Part shown: positions 9,741 through 21,427 of the stretch, one piece after another
How positions within the stretch are numbered: position 1 is the stretch's first letter
Layout: each line of letters starts with the position of its first letter
Source: Apostichopus japonicus
Lineage: Eukaryota > Echinodermata > Holothuroidea > Aspidochirotida > Stichopodidae
Assembly: GCF_037975245.1 (NCBI RefSeq)
Contig: NC_092581.1
Coordinates: 15,146,303-15,210,302, forward strand
DNA: 64,000 bases
Direction of reading: 5' to 3'
Position numbers and translations under genes: made by a program
Notes under the pieces: model-generated
Told to the model about the DNA's origin: nothing
What the model saw: only the letters and a program-made list of their open reading frames with translations
Database searches by the model: none

Positions 9741-12700
9741 ACTCTGCTGTTGGGGGCATAACAGCGGGGCCTATCACTATGCCCGCAATTGATGGTTTAG
9801 AGAGACCAGTGGAGATTAGGGATGTGTCAGAGGTACAAGGAAAACAGGATGCAGCAGCGGTACCAGTTGTTATAGATGAGTTGGTGTCACCTAGTCCAGC
9901 AGTTGTAGCAGGAGTGGCTGGGGTACATCTCGGGTGTGTTTTAGACGAGTTGGTGTCGCCTAGTCCAGCAGTTGTAGCAGAAGTGGCTGGGGTGCAACTC
10001 GGGTGTATACTTGATACTGGGGCTGAGGCTTCTGTTATTCCTTCACAGATCTTCCACGGTCTACTGAAACCAAGAATTGGACCCCTTGGGAAATTGGATA
10101 CAGCTATTAAGATTATTGGCATAGCAGGTACGGAGGTCCCAGTTGAAGGGTATGTGCAAGCTACGGTAAAGATAGAAAGGCAGGAGACCACTGTTGGCTT
10201 CCTCATCATAAAGACCGGCCAGCTTGAAGGTAGGAAGAAGGATTTCCCAGTTCTGTTAGGTTGCAATGCCCTTCGACATTTTGTGAAAGACGACTACACC
10301 GGATGTAGCAGAGAATTTTGCCTAGCGATGAGGAGTGTGAATATGGCGGATAAACAGAATGAAAGAATACAGGAAACCGTTAAAGGACAGGTGACGACTG
10401 GAAAAGTGACAACAATTCTCCCACCTAGGACTGCGCAGAAGGTAGCGTGCACTGTCAAGAGTGATTCAATACGCCCAGAAGCGAATATGGTTTATTTGGT
10501 TCATGGGGCACAACTGGAGGTCCATTCTCAGGTTGAAGTTATGGAAGGTTGTATTTCTTGTTCCTCTTCAACTATCTTGGTCTTGAATCACGGAGATTGT
10601 GAAGTATTTCTGCCACCAGACACAGTACTCTCCACCGCTATTGGATTAGAAGGTAAGGAGGAAGTGCTCATCCAACATGCTGAGGATGGTATTCAGGTAA
10701 ACATTCAAGAGGTGCTAATCTCCCAGGTAGAGGACGACATTCAGAAGATCAGTGACCTTCAGATTCATAATACCGATGAACAGTGTGCTCCAGAGCTGAA
10801 AGGGAGTACTGCAACAGAAAGACAAAGAGTTACTTCGAGTGATGGGGTAAGCATAGAATTACCAGAAGGCCTGAAACTCCAGAACCTTGAAGAGAGTGAG
10901 ATGATTGCAGTAGCTCGGCTAGTTAACAAGCACACAACAGCTTTCTCCAATGACGCCCTTGATCTTGGATTTTGTGATGTTATCCCACACGAGATAAACA
11001 TGACCAGCAGCACACCTATCAGATTGCCTTATAGAAGGATACCACCTACACAGATGGCAGAAGTAAAGGAACTTTTACAGGGCATGCTAGACCAGAATAT
11101 TATCCGTAAGTCCATCAGTCCTTATGCTAGCCCTGTGGTTCTTGTTCGTAAGAAGTCGGGAAGCCTGCGGTTATGCATTGATTACAGACAGCTGAATGCT
11201 ATAACGGTCAAAGATTCATTTCCTCTCCCGAGGATTGACGAAACACTCGAAGCATTGGGCGGTGCGAAGTATTTCTCGTCACTTGATCTTTCCCATGGCT
11301 ACTTCCAAATCGCAATGCACCATGAATCCATCCCACGCACTGCATTCAGAGTCCCTTGGGGATTATATGAGTTCAACCGAATGCCACAAGGACTGTGCAA
11401 TAGTCCGAGTACCTTCCAGCGAATCATGGAGCTGATCTTTGGCGACTTGAACCTTAGCGAGGTAATATTGTACCTGGATGACATCTTAGTATTTTCCAGT
11501 ACTTTTGGTGAGCATTTGGAAAGACTGGAGAAGGTTTTTGAAAGACTTCAAAAATATGGCCTGAAGCTGAAGGGGGAGAAGTGTGATCTTTTTCAGAGAG
11601 AAGTCAAGCATCTGGGACATGTAGTTAATGCAGACGGCGTATCAGTGGATCCAGATAAGGTTGATCGCATTGTCAATTGGCCTGTACCAACAAACATCAG
11701 TGAGCTCAGCTCGTTTCTAGGCTTAGCCTCATACTATCGCAGATTTGTGCCAGATTTTGCGAAATTGGCCTCACCACTTCATGCAATAGCTGGCAATCGA
11801 GGAGCAAGAAAAGGAAAACACGTCAAACCTCAACCTCAGTTTGAATGGACACCAAGGGCAGACGAGTCATTTAAGCAACTTAAAGCTCTTTTGTCCACAG
11901 CACCTGTTTTGGCGTACCCAGATTTTGGTAGAGTTTTTGTACTGGAGGTAGACGCATCATTGAGAGGTCTCGGGGCTTGTCTTCTTCAAGCAGATAGTGA
12001 CGGTCAGCTGCACCCGGTGGTCTATGCAAGTAGGGGATTGCGAGGTGCAGAAAAGAATTACAGTGACTTTTCTAGTTTTAAGATAGAGTTACTAGCGCTG
12101 AAATGGGCTGTCGTCGACAAATTCCGTGGTTACCTGACTGGTGCTAAGTGTACAGTATACACTGATAATAATCCTTTGGCACATTTGCAGACCGCCAGGT
12201 TAGGTGCAACAGAGCAGAGGTGGGCAGCCCAACTAGCTCCGTTCAACCTTGAGATAAAGTATCGACCAGGTAGGCTAAACAAGTGTGCAGATGCTCTGAG
12301 TCGGTGTCCATCCAATCTTCCACCGCCAAGTGAGAGCTGTAGCATGTTCCCCGCAGAAATTGTCAAGGAGGTGACAGAGAACAAGAGAGCTGACAAGGTA
12401 TATCCATGTGTGTTTCCTTCTTTCACATATGCCCAACTTTCTCAATTTCAGCAAGCTGATCCCGCTCTTCAAGTTGTGTGTGCAGCATGGAAATCAGGAG
12501 AAGTTCCAATTGATGACGACAAACTATCAATACCAGGAATCAAGGGTTGGATGAAGGAAATGTCCAAATTCACTGAACACAATGGAGTAATGTATAGACA
12601 AGGGTTAGAATCAGATGATGGAAGTTGCAGACAACTATTGGTACCGCCGAATCTTCGACGTCAACTTCTGCAAATGACACATGATGACTGGGGTCATCAA

Positions 12701-13963
12701 GGTGTGAATAGAACCTACAATGTACTAAGGGGGAGATGTTTCTGGCCAGGACTACATAAAGATATTCAGTCACATATAAGGAAATGCTTTGTCTGTGTCA
12801 CATCAAAGGCATCATCACCCAAGGTTCGTACACCCAGGAGGCACCTGATAGCATTTCGACCTCAGGAACTGGTAGCGATAGATTTCCTTAAACTTGACAG
12901 AGGTAAGGGTGGGTATGAAGATGTTCTAGTGATGACGGATGCTTTCACTAAGTATGCCCAAGCCTTTCCATGCCGTAATCAAACTGCAACTACAGTTGCT
13001 AGGACTCTGCGAGATCAGTGGTTTTCACACTATGGAGTTCCGCTGCGAATCCACTCGGACCAGGGGAGTAATTTCGAGAGCCATCTTATCAGAGAAGTGT
13101 GCAAATTGTATGGGATACAGAAATCCCACACGACTCCCTACCATCCACAGGGGAATGGTCAAACCGAGCGGTTCAATCGGACACTTTGTGCAATGATCCG
13201 CTCTATCGATCCAGCTAGCAGGAGGAAATGGCCTGAATTACTCTCACACTTGGTGTTTCTCTACAATTGCACCCCGCACCGTGTTACAGGGATGACACCT
13301 CACAGATTGATGTTTGGACGAGAGCCACACACTCCTATAGATCAACTTTTGGCTAATACAGAGGAGGAATGGGGGGAAGAGTTTGTATCCTGTCAAGCAG
13401 AAGCCATCCAAAAGGCACACAAGATTGCGAAAGCACACATAGAGAAGTACTTACAACATGGAAAGAAGAAATATGACGGCCTTCCTATGAGTAATAAGAT
13501 TGAGGTTGGAAATCAGGTGTTGTTAAAGAAGTGTGCATTTACCGATCGACACAAGCTTGAAGACCTATTTCATAGAGATCCATTCATAGTGGTCGGTGTA
13601 AGTGCAGAGGGTGATGTTTACAAGATCAGACCAGTCCTTGGAGGTCCAGAGCAGACTGTGAATCGAAAGCTGCTGATTGAAGACCCTCGTGGATCCCTAG
13701 TATTCGATGATAATGTTAATATAGACAATGCTGACGATGATGATGACAGAGATGAAAGTTGCGAAAGAGAACATGACAGTGAGGATGAAGATAACAGAGA
13801 TGAAGAACCATATGGAATATTACCCCCAATATGGTTGTTTGACCAAACAGACAACCATGGTGACCACGCACCCCCTCTACAGGCTTTTCGAAGATCACAA
13901 CGCACCAACAAGGGACAACATAGGAATGTGGCTCATCTTCCCCGTTCTGTTCTTCCTTCGTAA
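9698..13963 (+). CDS. pol: Retrotransposon Pol: protease, RT, RNase H, integrase
   Basis: The frame is open for 1421 codons. The protease active site is DTGA at residues 106-109. The reverse transcriptase carries YLDD at 592-595 (nt 11471-11482). The RNase H first catalytic Asp is at about 752 (LEVDAS). The integrase has an H-H-C-C zinc-binding region (GHQGVNRTY…CFVC) and the triad D1062, D1121 and E1157, a DD35E spacing. The tail after about residue 1340 is strongly acidic. The ATG at 9698 is probably not used: expression is expected by -1 slippage at 9728-9734, joining around residue 12. A 23-residue duplication (60-82 and 83-105) sits immediately before the protease motif. No inactivating change is visible. 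Confidence 0.93.
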   Translation: MDTSSTATAAGKLLDSAVGGITAGPITMPAIDGLERPVEIRDVSEVQGKQDAAAVPVVIDELVSPSPAVVAGVAGVHLGCVLDELVSPSPAVVAEVAGVQLGCILDTGAEASVIPSQIFHGLLKPRIGPLGKLDTAIKIIGIAGTEVPVEGYVQATVKIERQETTVGFLIIKTGQLEGRKKDFPVLLGCNALRHFVKDDYTGCSREFCLAMRSVNMADKQNERIQETVKGQVTTGKVTTILPPRTAQKVACTVKSDSIRPEANMVYLVHGAQLEVHSQVEVMEGCISCSSSTILVLNHGDCEVFLPPDTVLSTAIGLEGKEEVLIQHAEDGIQVNIQEVLISQVEDDIQKISDLQIHNTDEQCAPELKGSTATERQRVTSSDGVSIELPEGLKLQNLEESEMIAVARLVNKHTTAFSNDALDLGFCDVIPHEINMTSSTPIRLPYRRIPPTQMAEVKELLQGMLDQNIIRKSISPYASPVVLVRKKSGSLRLCIDYRQLNAITVKDSFPLPRIDETLEALGGAKYFSSLDLSHGYFQIAMHHESIPRTAFRVPWGLYEFNRMPQGLCNSPSTFQRIMELIFGDLNLSEVILYLDDILVFSSTFGEHLERLEKVFERLQKYGLKLKGEKCDLFQREVKHLGHVVNADGVSVDPDKVDRIVNWPVPTNISELSSFLGLASYYRRFVPDFAKLASPLHAIAGNRGARKGKHVKPQPQFEWTPRADESFKQLKALLSTAPVLAYPDFGRVFVLEVDASLRGLGACLLQADSDGQLHPVVYASRGLRGAEKNYSDFSSFKIELLALKWAVVDKFRGYLTGAKCTVYTDNNPLAHLQTARLGATEQRWAAQLAPFNLEIKYRPGRLNKCADALSRCPSNLPPPSESCSMFPAEIVKEVTENKRADKVYPCVFPSFTYAQLSQFQQADPALQVVCAAWKSGEVPIDDDKLSIPGIKGWMKEMSKFTEHNGVMYRQGLESDDGSCRQLLVPPNLRRQLLQMTHDDWGHQGVNRTYNVLRGRCFWPGLHKDIQSHIRKCFVCVTSKASSPKVRTPRRHLIAFRPQELVAIDFLKLDRGKGGYEDVLVMTDAFTKYAQAFPCRNQTATTVARTLRDQWFSHYGVPLRIHSDQGSNFESHLIREVCKLYGIQKSHTTPYHPQGNGQTERFNRTLCAMIRSIDPASRRKWPELLSHLVFLYNCTPHRVTGMTPHRLMFGREPHTPIDQLLANTEEEWGEEFVSCQAEAIQKAHKIAKAHIEKYLQHGKKKYDGLPMSNKIEVGNQVLLKKCAFTDRHKLEDLFHRDPFIVVGVSAEGDVYKIRPVLGGPEQTVNRKLLIEDPRGSLVFDDNVNIDNADDDDDRDESCEREHDSEDEDNRDEEPYGILPPIWLFDQTDNHGDHAPPLQAFRRSQRTNKGQHRNVAHLPRSVLPS
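9728..9784 (+). promoter_or_regulatory. -1 ribosomal frameshift signal at gag/pol overlap
   Basis: GGGAAAC at 9728-9734 is read as G GGA AAC in the gag frame, the classic X XXY YYZ form. After a 7-nt spacer that includes the start of the gag stop, 9742-9751 can pair with 9760-9769 (10 bp, two G-U). Loop bases GGGC (9754-9757) can also pair with GCCC at 9781-9784, so an H-type pseudoknot is possible. The pol frame is exactly -1 relative to gag. Confidence 0.8.
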
Positions 13964-14052
13964 GTTTGGCGATCTGAAAGTGACATTTCCCCAGGGGTGT
14001 TACCATACACTTGACTAGTTTAATTAACGTTATTCGGGGCGATGACGTTAAT

Positions 14053-14062
14053 AGGGGGGAAG
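14053..14062 (+). other. Polypurine tract
   Basis: AGGGGGGAAG lies directly before the 3' LTR. This is the expected primer for plus-strand DNA synthesis. Confidence 0.85.
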
Positions 14063-14063
14063 T

Positions 14064-14633
14064 TGTAGTAAAGTGGAATTTCCAGAGTATGTTCTTGTTT
14101 TGGTCCCCCATGTCGCTTTAACTTAAACAGATCTCACCAAGGTTATCCAGGGTAGGCATGACTTGTTCCCTGTCAGTTGTTCACGCTGATATTAGTGGGC
14201 ATCATACAATTTAGTGCCTGTATATTTTCTCTTAATGGGTTGAGGATCTTAGTATTTCTATAAATTTAACTTTCATTTGTATCTAAATGATTGTTTCCTA
14301 CCTTGTATTAAATGTTTTCCCCGTAAATATTCTTGTTACTGGTCAAAATTGATAGTTACGCCATGTGATACGTCTAGATGCTCACGTGCGGTGCTTGTGA
14401 GTTAATTGCTCTTTGTTCTTGCGCTTGCCACTCACCGATCACTGAAGCGAGACGTCCGATTTCCGTGCAGTATATTGTTAGCCAAGAAGTGACTGTTTAT
14501 CAAGTGATTTTTCTTGTAGGAATAAGTGGGAGCTGTTTATCCAGTATTGACAATATAGACCGACAGACCGTATACTTCCTGGTTGTGTGATTCTTTCCCG
14601 AGGCTTACTACCTCAAAATTGCGTTCTTCTTCA
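14064..14633 (+). repeat. 3' LTR (570 bp)
   Basis: It is identical to the 5' LTR by direct line comparison. The identity implies recent insertion or recent conversion between the LTRs. Confidence 0.95.
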
Positions 14634-16242
14634 GTATTGAGTAGGCGGGGAAGGTAAACCATGGCCCCAACACCAGTGTTGGGTGTGCACGGTCGATTTG
14701 CCCCCCTCGCCCCCTCCCCTCAAGATTTTGGTCGATGAAAATTTGCTGATTCTCAAAAAATGGTTATCTTTTTCAAAATCAATAGCCAAATCTGTAAAAT
14801 ATGAGAGAAATCAGAGATGTGATCAATTCTGGGAAAATTCGGAGTAATAATTAAAGATTTTGTTGGAATATTTCAGAAAAGATTTGTTGCAAACTTTCTT
14901 AAAATGCGTAAGGAATATGATGAATTTAATTCATCTAGTCGCTTGTTTGCTGCTTCAACGGTTTTGGAATCCTTCATTACAAAAATAGATAAAGTATCCG
15001 CAGATATCCTTTTGAACATAACCCTGGAAATCCCCATAGTTATCAAATTCCTGTTCCATTGTCATGCACTGCTGTGTTATTGTCCATCGATGTCCTGTTC
15101 ACCCCTCCCGGCCAGCACATATCAGGACAGTTCATTGGTTACATCAACCACAAGCGCTGATTGATCAAGTTACATGTGTGCAAATAGTCAATTGTATTCG
15201 CACGATTACGTTCGTGCGAATAGCCACAACGTTTAATATAATAGGCGTACGCTACCTCAAATCGCGACGGGTTATATTTAGCCTGTATCAAGGCTGATTA
15301 ATATTCATTTTCGTTAAACGTCGTACAGATGACGTAACAATGATATGATGTTTTATTAATATATCATCGCTGACTAAGCGCCATTGATTCAGGCTTTTCT
15401 TAAAACAAAAAACCTGCATGCTAGTACTTATCAGGAGGTTCCATAACAACTCAATGTAATACTAGGCTAGATAAATTGAATACATCACGAGGAAATTATT
15501 CCAGTTACTGTGTTAAGTACCGGACGTACTGGAAAGTGAGTGTATGCAAAGCACTTCATGTAAATTTATCAGCTGGGTTCTAAACAGCAGCAGGAGCCAG
15601 ATTTGCTACGGTTTTATGTATGAACTACTCAACCGAAATGAATAACACCGATCGACGATGTGAAGTTGACACTTGATTAGCGTTTATATGCTTAGATCTG
15701 AACTAACAGTAACACTCTTCAAAGTGAGCAAGGACGCAAACTGGTAATTTGTTTATTAGTTTTCGGATGGGATCTCTTACGAACTTTTGAGAATAACCCA
15801 CCTGTCGTTGATTGAAGAAATAGTACAAAAGGCCTATAGGTCATAAAATATTAATTGTACATGGGCTTTACTATGGTACCACTAGTAGTACCTAGTACTA
15901 CCTATGGATTGAGTATGAATAACGTAGTGCTAAAGTAAACTTTATAACCTAACGTTAGTCTGTTAGTGTTACTGTTAGTCAACTTAGTTTTTATTACATC
16001 TATGTGCGTGACGAATTAAGCAGAGTGGTTGTAGACCACAAAAAGTTAGACATAGTTATTGTATTTCATCTAAGTGAAGCAGTACACCAAGAATCGTATT
16101 GCTCTTGTAGTTGTACCAAGCACTTCAAGCCTTTCGGAAAGTCTCTATTATAAATATGTTTTATGTATGTAGCATCTCACAGGTTAATGGCTTTTTACTG
16201 CCTATGCCTAACTAGTTACACTAGGCTTACAGTTACAGGTAC
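14634..16242. other. Intergenic DNA, no gene seen
   Basis: Mixed AT-rich sequence. The only structure I can point to is the 28-bp hairpin at about 15197-15224, related to the repeats left of the retrotransposon. Untranslated first exons of SMCR8 may lie here or further right, but none could be fixed. Confidence 0.4.
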
Positions 16243-17217
16243 AATTATAGAATACAGGGCCATTCATTAACTCTTCCCAGCATCCGGATGCGCGGATGCG
16301 CGGTGTGTCTGTACATGTCCGTACACGTATGGCGCCCTCTAAAATTCCATTACGTATTTTATTTTGACTCCGCATCCGCGCATCCACCCCGGGAGTACAA
16401 GGAAAGGACTTAGATAATTTTCGAAGGTTTCCCCATAATGGACTTAAATAATTTTCGAAAGTTTCCCCATATACCATCACGTATTTCATTTTGACTCCGC
16501 ATCCGCGCATCCACCCCGGGAGTACAAGGAAAGGACTTAGATAATTTTCGAAGGTTTCCCCATAATGGACTTAAATAATTTTCGAAAGTTTCCCCATATA
16601 CCATCACGTATTTCATTTTGACTCCACATCCGGGCATCCGCGCATCCACCCCGGGAGTACTAGGAATGGACTTAAATAATTTTAGAAAAGTTTCGACATA
16701 TACCATCACATATTTCCAGTACTGAAAGTCCCGTATGTACGAAGATATTCCACATCAATAGTGTGTCGTTCTTAAAAGGACTTAGGAAATTTTTGACTCC
16801 GCATCCACGCATCCGCGCATCCACTCAAAAAGAAAGAACTGGGACTTTGACATTTTTTACTCACATACGTACTGGGGTGAGACTGTCATTTTGACTCCGC
16901 ATCCGGGCATCCGCGCATCCACCCCGGGAGTACTAGGAATGGACTTAAATAATTTTAGAAAAGTTTCGACATATACCATCACGTATTTCCAATACTGAAA
17001 GTCCCGTATGTACGAAGATATTCCACATCAATAGTGTGTCGTTCTTAAAAGGACTTAGGAAATTTTTGACTCCGCATCCACGCATCCGCGCATCCACTCA
17101 AAAAGAAAGAACTGGGACTTTGACATTTTTTACTCACATACGTACTGGGGTGAGACTGAGCATCCGCGCATCCGGATGCTCAGATAGTATCATCGAGTGG
17201 CCCTGTATTCTATAATT
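16243..17217. mobile_element. Non-autonomous TIR element with internal GCATCC-rich repeats
   Basis: The ends are inverted copies. The left begins AATTATAGAATACAGGGCCA and the right ends GGCCCTGTATTCTATAATT; after a weaker stretch the arms match again at GCATCCGGATGCGCGGATGC, so the terminal repeat is about 60 bp. Inside, a ~127-bp unit is repeated twice (from about 16368) and a longer ~260-bp unit twice (from about 16620), each headed by GACTCCGCATCC and CGCGCATCCA blocks. No coding frame is seen. Flanks are palindromic (AATTA/TAATT), so the target duplication cannot be assigned. Confidence 0.75.
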
Positions 17218-18930
17218 ACTCCCAGTTACACCACTTATTTTAATTTTTTTTTTAATAATTAATTAGGTCTAGTCTGTTAAAGTATTCATGTTTTCAATTA
17301 TTATTTGGCCACCCCTTTGCATTTTTAGACCACCCATTAGCTTATTTCTATCACCCGTCCATTGATTCTATTTCACCAACAGCAGATAGTAGTATTGTGG
17401 ATAGAATGTGGCAAATATTTTGATTGCACTCACTACAGTTTTGTGCAGATATTAATAATAGCTTGACAAATTAGATGGTACAGTGTAAAGTATTGTGTGC
17501 CAGCAACAGAAATGCACTCATATCTCGCACTGCCACCTGTTCTGCTAAACTTGTGCAAGTTGCCAAGCTGTAAAATCTACACGAATTCTACATAGGCTAT
17601 GGGATTTTTCATGAATTTGCATTGAACAATTTATCAAACCATTCTATAGACAGAACTCTAAATACTGATTTAAAGCCCAAAACATGGCATCAAATTTCTT
17701 TTAGCAGATGCTAATGAAGTTGATTAAGCAATATCAATGAAATGGTCAGTCAAATATAGTCACTGTTTATGAAATCACTGTGTGGTTTTATTACCTCCCA
17801 TGTTCTTTATTAGAGTGACATAGCAACCTGAGTGAGAGCATTGTTTACAAAAGACATATTAATATCCAATTATAGAGAATAACATAATTTTATAGCTCAC
17901 TGAAGAGTCCAAGCACTGCAACACATAGACCTTTCAAGTAGGCATTTCTCAAATTTCACTGAATATAAATGTTCTAGTTATATACTGTAATGGAAATGAC
18001 CAGTGAGGTGGACCGGAAACACCTGGCTATCACAAAGCCTGCTGACCCTGTTTTACTGTAGTACTTACTGCTGTATTACCCCCAAAAAATATTATACAAA
18101 AATTAACTTTATTCATGATTTGTCAAATTTTGAAGGACTCATTCCGTTTGTACATTTGACAACCAGGTATTACTTTTTGGTTTTCCGAACAGCAAATTTT
18201 GTTCTCTGAAAAAATGTACCAAAATAACAAAGAATGATAGATGTGTTCAATGTAGGAGAGATTTGTAGATTTAGTGTATAGAACACCAGCTTTGGGATAG
18301 TAAAATTTGCCTTCATGTGGATCATTAGTCTACCACTATTTTTGTTTGATTTTATTACAGTATCTCTCAAGTGAAGGAGGGAGATACCACTGTAACTTTT
18401 TACCTTTTGAAGGTTAAAATGCGATTTGGATTGGTCAACAACTAGTCGTCTGACAGACAATCCCCAAAGCTTATTTTTGGTTACAAGTCCAGACATAAGT
18501 TTGGTCGTCTCAGACGACCATCAATGATTTGTTCTGTAAGGTGCCTAGATGCAAGGCCTAAATTATATTTGCTTTTATGTTAGAACTATGTATACTAGCC
18601 TGAGCTTCATGAATCATGACATAATATTGACAGAGGCCTACAGTAGCCTAGAGGCTAGTGCTTAGTTAAAGTGCAACGTATTTGTTCGGAACCTTGGTTT
18701 GTCTACTATTTCCACTCCAGGAATGAAATGCCAGTGCAGGAAATACACATTTTCATACAATTGTTGCAGTCGCTGCTGTGTATCCCCCCCCCCAGCCCCA
18801 CCCTGCCTCTGTCTTAATAAAAGCCACTTCATAGTCTAGATTTTAATAGGCTGAAACCATAAAACAACTTTACATACCAATACCAACAGTTTGTTATTTT
18901 ATGTATTAATTGTGCAAATATATATATAAG
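17218..18930. other. Upstream region of SMCR8, no gene seen
   Basis: AT-rich sequence with no recognised coding region. It probably contains the promoter and untranslated first exon(s) of SMCR8, because the coding ATG at 19215 follows an acceptor-like TTTGTTACAG. Confidence 0.4.
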
Positions 18931-19100
18931 ATAAAACGTAATGAGTTGGAAAATTTAGAAGAAAAAACTTCCAGCCTCCACCGAGATTCAAACCCAGGCC
19001 TCCCGCTTTATATGCGGACACCCTAACCACTAGGCTAGATGGACGCTGATTGTAAGTCCAGAGGTTCGAAACCGGTAAGGAAGGTAGTAATTCCACTGTA
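18931..19100 (-). repeat. tRNA-derived SINE (family A)
   Basis: On the minus strand it carries an A-box-like TAGCCTAGTGGTTAGGG, a B-box-like GTTTGAATCTC and then GGAGGCTGGAAGTTTTTTC. Related copies are at 23048-23190, 26246-26415 and 33018-33190. It ends about 110 bp before the first SMCR8 coding exon. Confidence 0.75.
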
Positions 19101-19214
19101 TATATATACTGTACATATATTTATATGTACATACCATACAGCTATGTTTGGATAGCTACCGTTGTCTTGATAGCTCTTATTGTAACTGTCAGTCATACTT
19201 TGTTACAGACCATT

Positions 19215-21386
19215 ATGCAAGCATATGCTGAGATATTTCATTACCAAAACACCTCGGCAAATATTGCCCTCTTTGATGCTGTCGGGGGAGAGGAAGAGGC
19301 ATTCGTCCATTCGGTTCGTCCCTTTCCGTTCCACCTCATCCCTGCCTATCAACCAGTGATGCCGTGGCCTTGTACAAAGCAGAAAATTGATAAAGACTTC
19401 ATCTTGGTCTGCGAATTTTCAGAAATAATTGGGCCCACATCGTTGGTGAGTGACATCAGTAAAGTCGTGCGTTTATTGCTCATGAAATATTCCTGGTATA
19501 TAACATTCAACCTCATTTTTTTGGGTAGCAAGAAATGATTGAATATTGTAAGGTCATCCATCATCTATATAATCAGTGTAAGACAGTGTATAGGTTTAAA
19601 GCAAAGTTTCATAATAGTCCCGACTACAAATATTACAAAGTTTATCTAGGAAGATAAACATTTTAAAAGTTCCTTGAAATGTATGAAATATTCATGAATG
19701 TTAGTACTGTAAGTGAGGTAACATCGTGATGCCAAAGAGGACATGACTTCTTTCCTTGTTTATGAAATGTTAAACTTTTAACTTTTTTAACTTTCAAGAA
19801 CCTTTTTGCTGCTTTAGCATTTAACAGACACTCAACTTTTGTATATACCATTCTAGTGGGGGAAATAAAAAAGATTAATGTTTAATATGATGTCATAAAC
19901 AAGTAAAATTGTGGGAACAGCTGTGTGACCAAGCCTTTTAACATGATACGGGTATGTTAAGTCAAGCAGCTCATGTACCTCATTTGAAATATTGAAATAT
20001 ATGAAGTAACCCAAGAGAAGGTAACAAGATAGTATTTCCATAAATAACTATAGATCTGAGCTAAGGATCAGTTAAGAACTCATATTTTGAGGCACAAAAC
20101 TTAAGAAATAAATATGGATGTATGATTTTGTGCTGTCACTTTTATTCTCCTCTCTCATCTTTACTTATAGATTACAATCCCTCGAGATGGAGGCCGAAAC
20201 TTTGACAAGGATATGTTTGCTGTGAGAATCATGGCCGTTGATTACAATGCAACTAATACCATGAGATGCTAGTAAGTTCATAAAACTCCAGTCCAATGCT
20301 TTCTCAAAATCCAGAAAAACAAATCAGTAAAACAAATAAAACAAAGTAAAGAATCGTTGAATTTCCAATAGGGATCTTCAGCGTTTATGTAGAGGGCACT
20401 TTCATATCAGTCCTATAGACAGAGCAGTAGATACGGCTCGGGGTCATATTGCGTATCATCCTTACTGTTTATAGATCTCCAACGATTTTGTATCTCAAGC
20501 TGTGTGCGGGTTATTAAATTCTGTTGCTGCCAAATCGTCTTGATATGTTTTTCCTTTGTTGACTTTTTCTCATCTGTGTGAATCCTGGTTTCTGGTGTTG
20601 AGTAAGTGAAATACGGCACAACTGTTTTGATATCCATGCGAACCTTTTCTGGGGTTGACAACTTCAAATGATTGTGTTTATTCACTCTTTACACTTGGTC
20701 TCTTGCTTTTCTTCTCAGCGCCAGTTTTACAATCGTCGAGGATACTTCAGTCATCATCGAGGATAAGGAGGAAAATGTTTATGCATATGTAAGATTTCTT
20801 TTTCTATTTTCACTTTTTTCCATTTTTTCTCTTTTCAGTCTCTTTATTGTACATGTAGTTAAATCTAATTTGCAAGTTTTACATTATTTCCTGGCACTTT
20901 GAGACCGATCTCTTCACTGCACTGACTGTATACCAGATCTGATATTGTAACGCCCACTAACCATTTAAATTGCTGGAGTGCACATTTAAATCATTTCTTC
21001 AGTTGTTAATATACCCAAAAAAAACAGTTTTGCAACAGCTCAGTTGGGAAAGCTCTCAGAGTTTAAAGATGCTGATTCTGTTTACAAACCAGATTGTAAC
21101 AATAAGCTGTCCACTCAAATGAACTTGAACATTACTTATAATTTCAGTTCTGTTCCACAAAGGAAATCTGAGGGTGGGAAGCAATTTTATCTTGTTTTGT
21201 TTCGTTGCGTAAATTGTCAGTGATTCAAATGTCTTTCAACCTACTATATGCAGGGAATGAGATAAAATATCCGTCCGCTCCAATAAACTGCAATAGAAGA
21301 TAGAAGTTCTGGTTTCATACATAATTAATATCAAAACAGATCTATATATCATATATATATATTAATATATATATATATATATATAT

Positions 21387-21427
<41 letters not shown>

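Larger units (their letters stand above)
7944..14633 (+). mobile_element. Full-length Ty3/Gypsy LTR retrotransposon
   Basis: The element is 6690 bp, with two 570-bp LTRs (7944-8513 and 14064-14633) that I read as identical line by line. They begin TGTAGT and end CTTCTTCA. A primer-binding site, gag, pol and a polypurine tract are all present and both frames are open, so it looks young and possibly still competent. Pol order is protease, reverse transcriptase, RNase H, integrase, the Ty3/Gypsy arrangement. No env-like frame follows pol. Flanking bases do not give a clean target duplication (GTGT on the left, GTAT on the right). It lies between CASP8AP2 and SMCR8. Confidence 0.95.
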
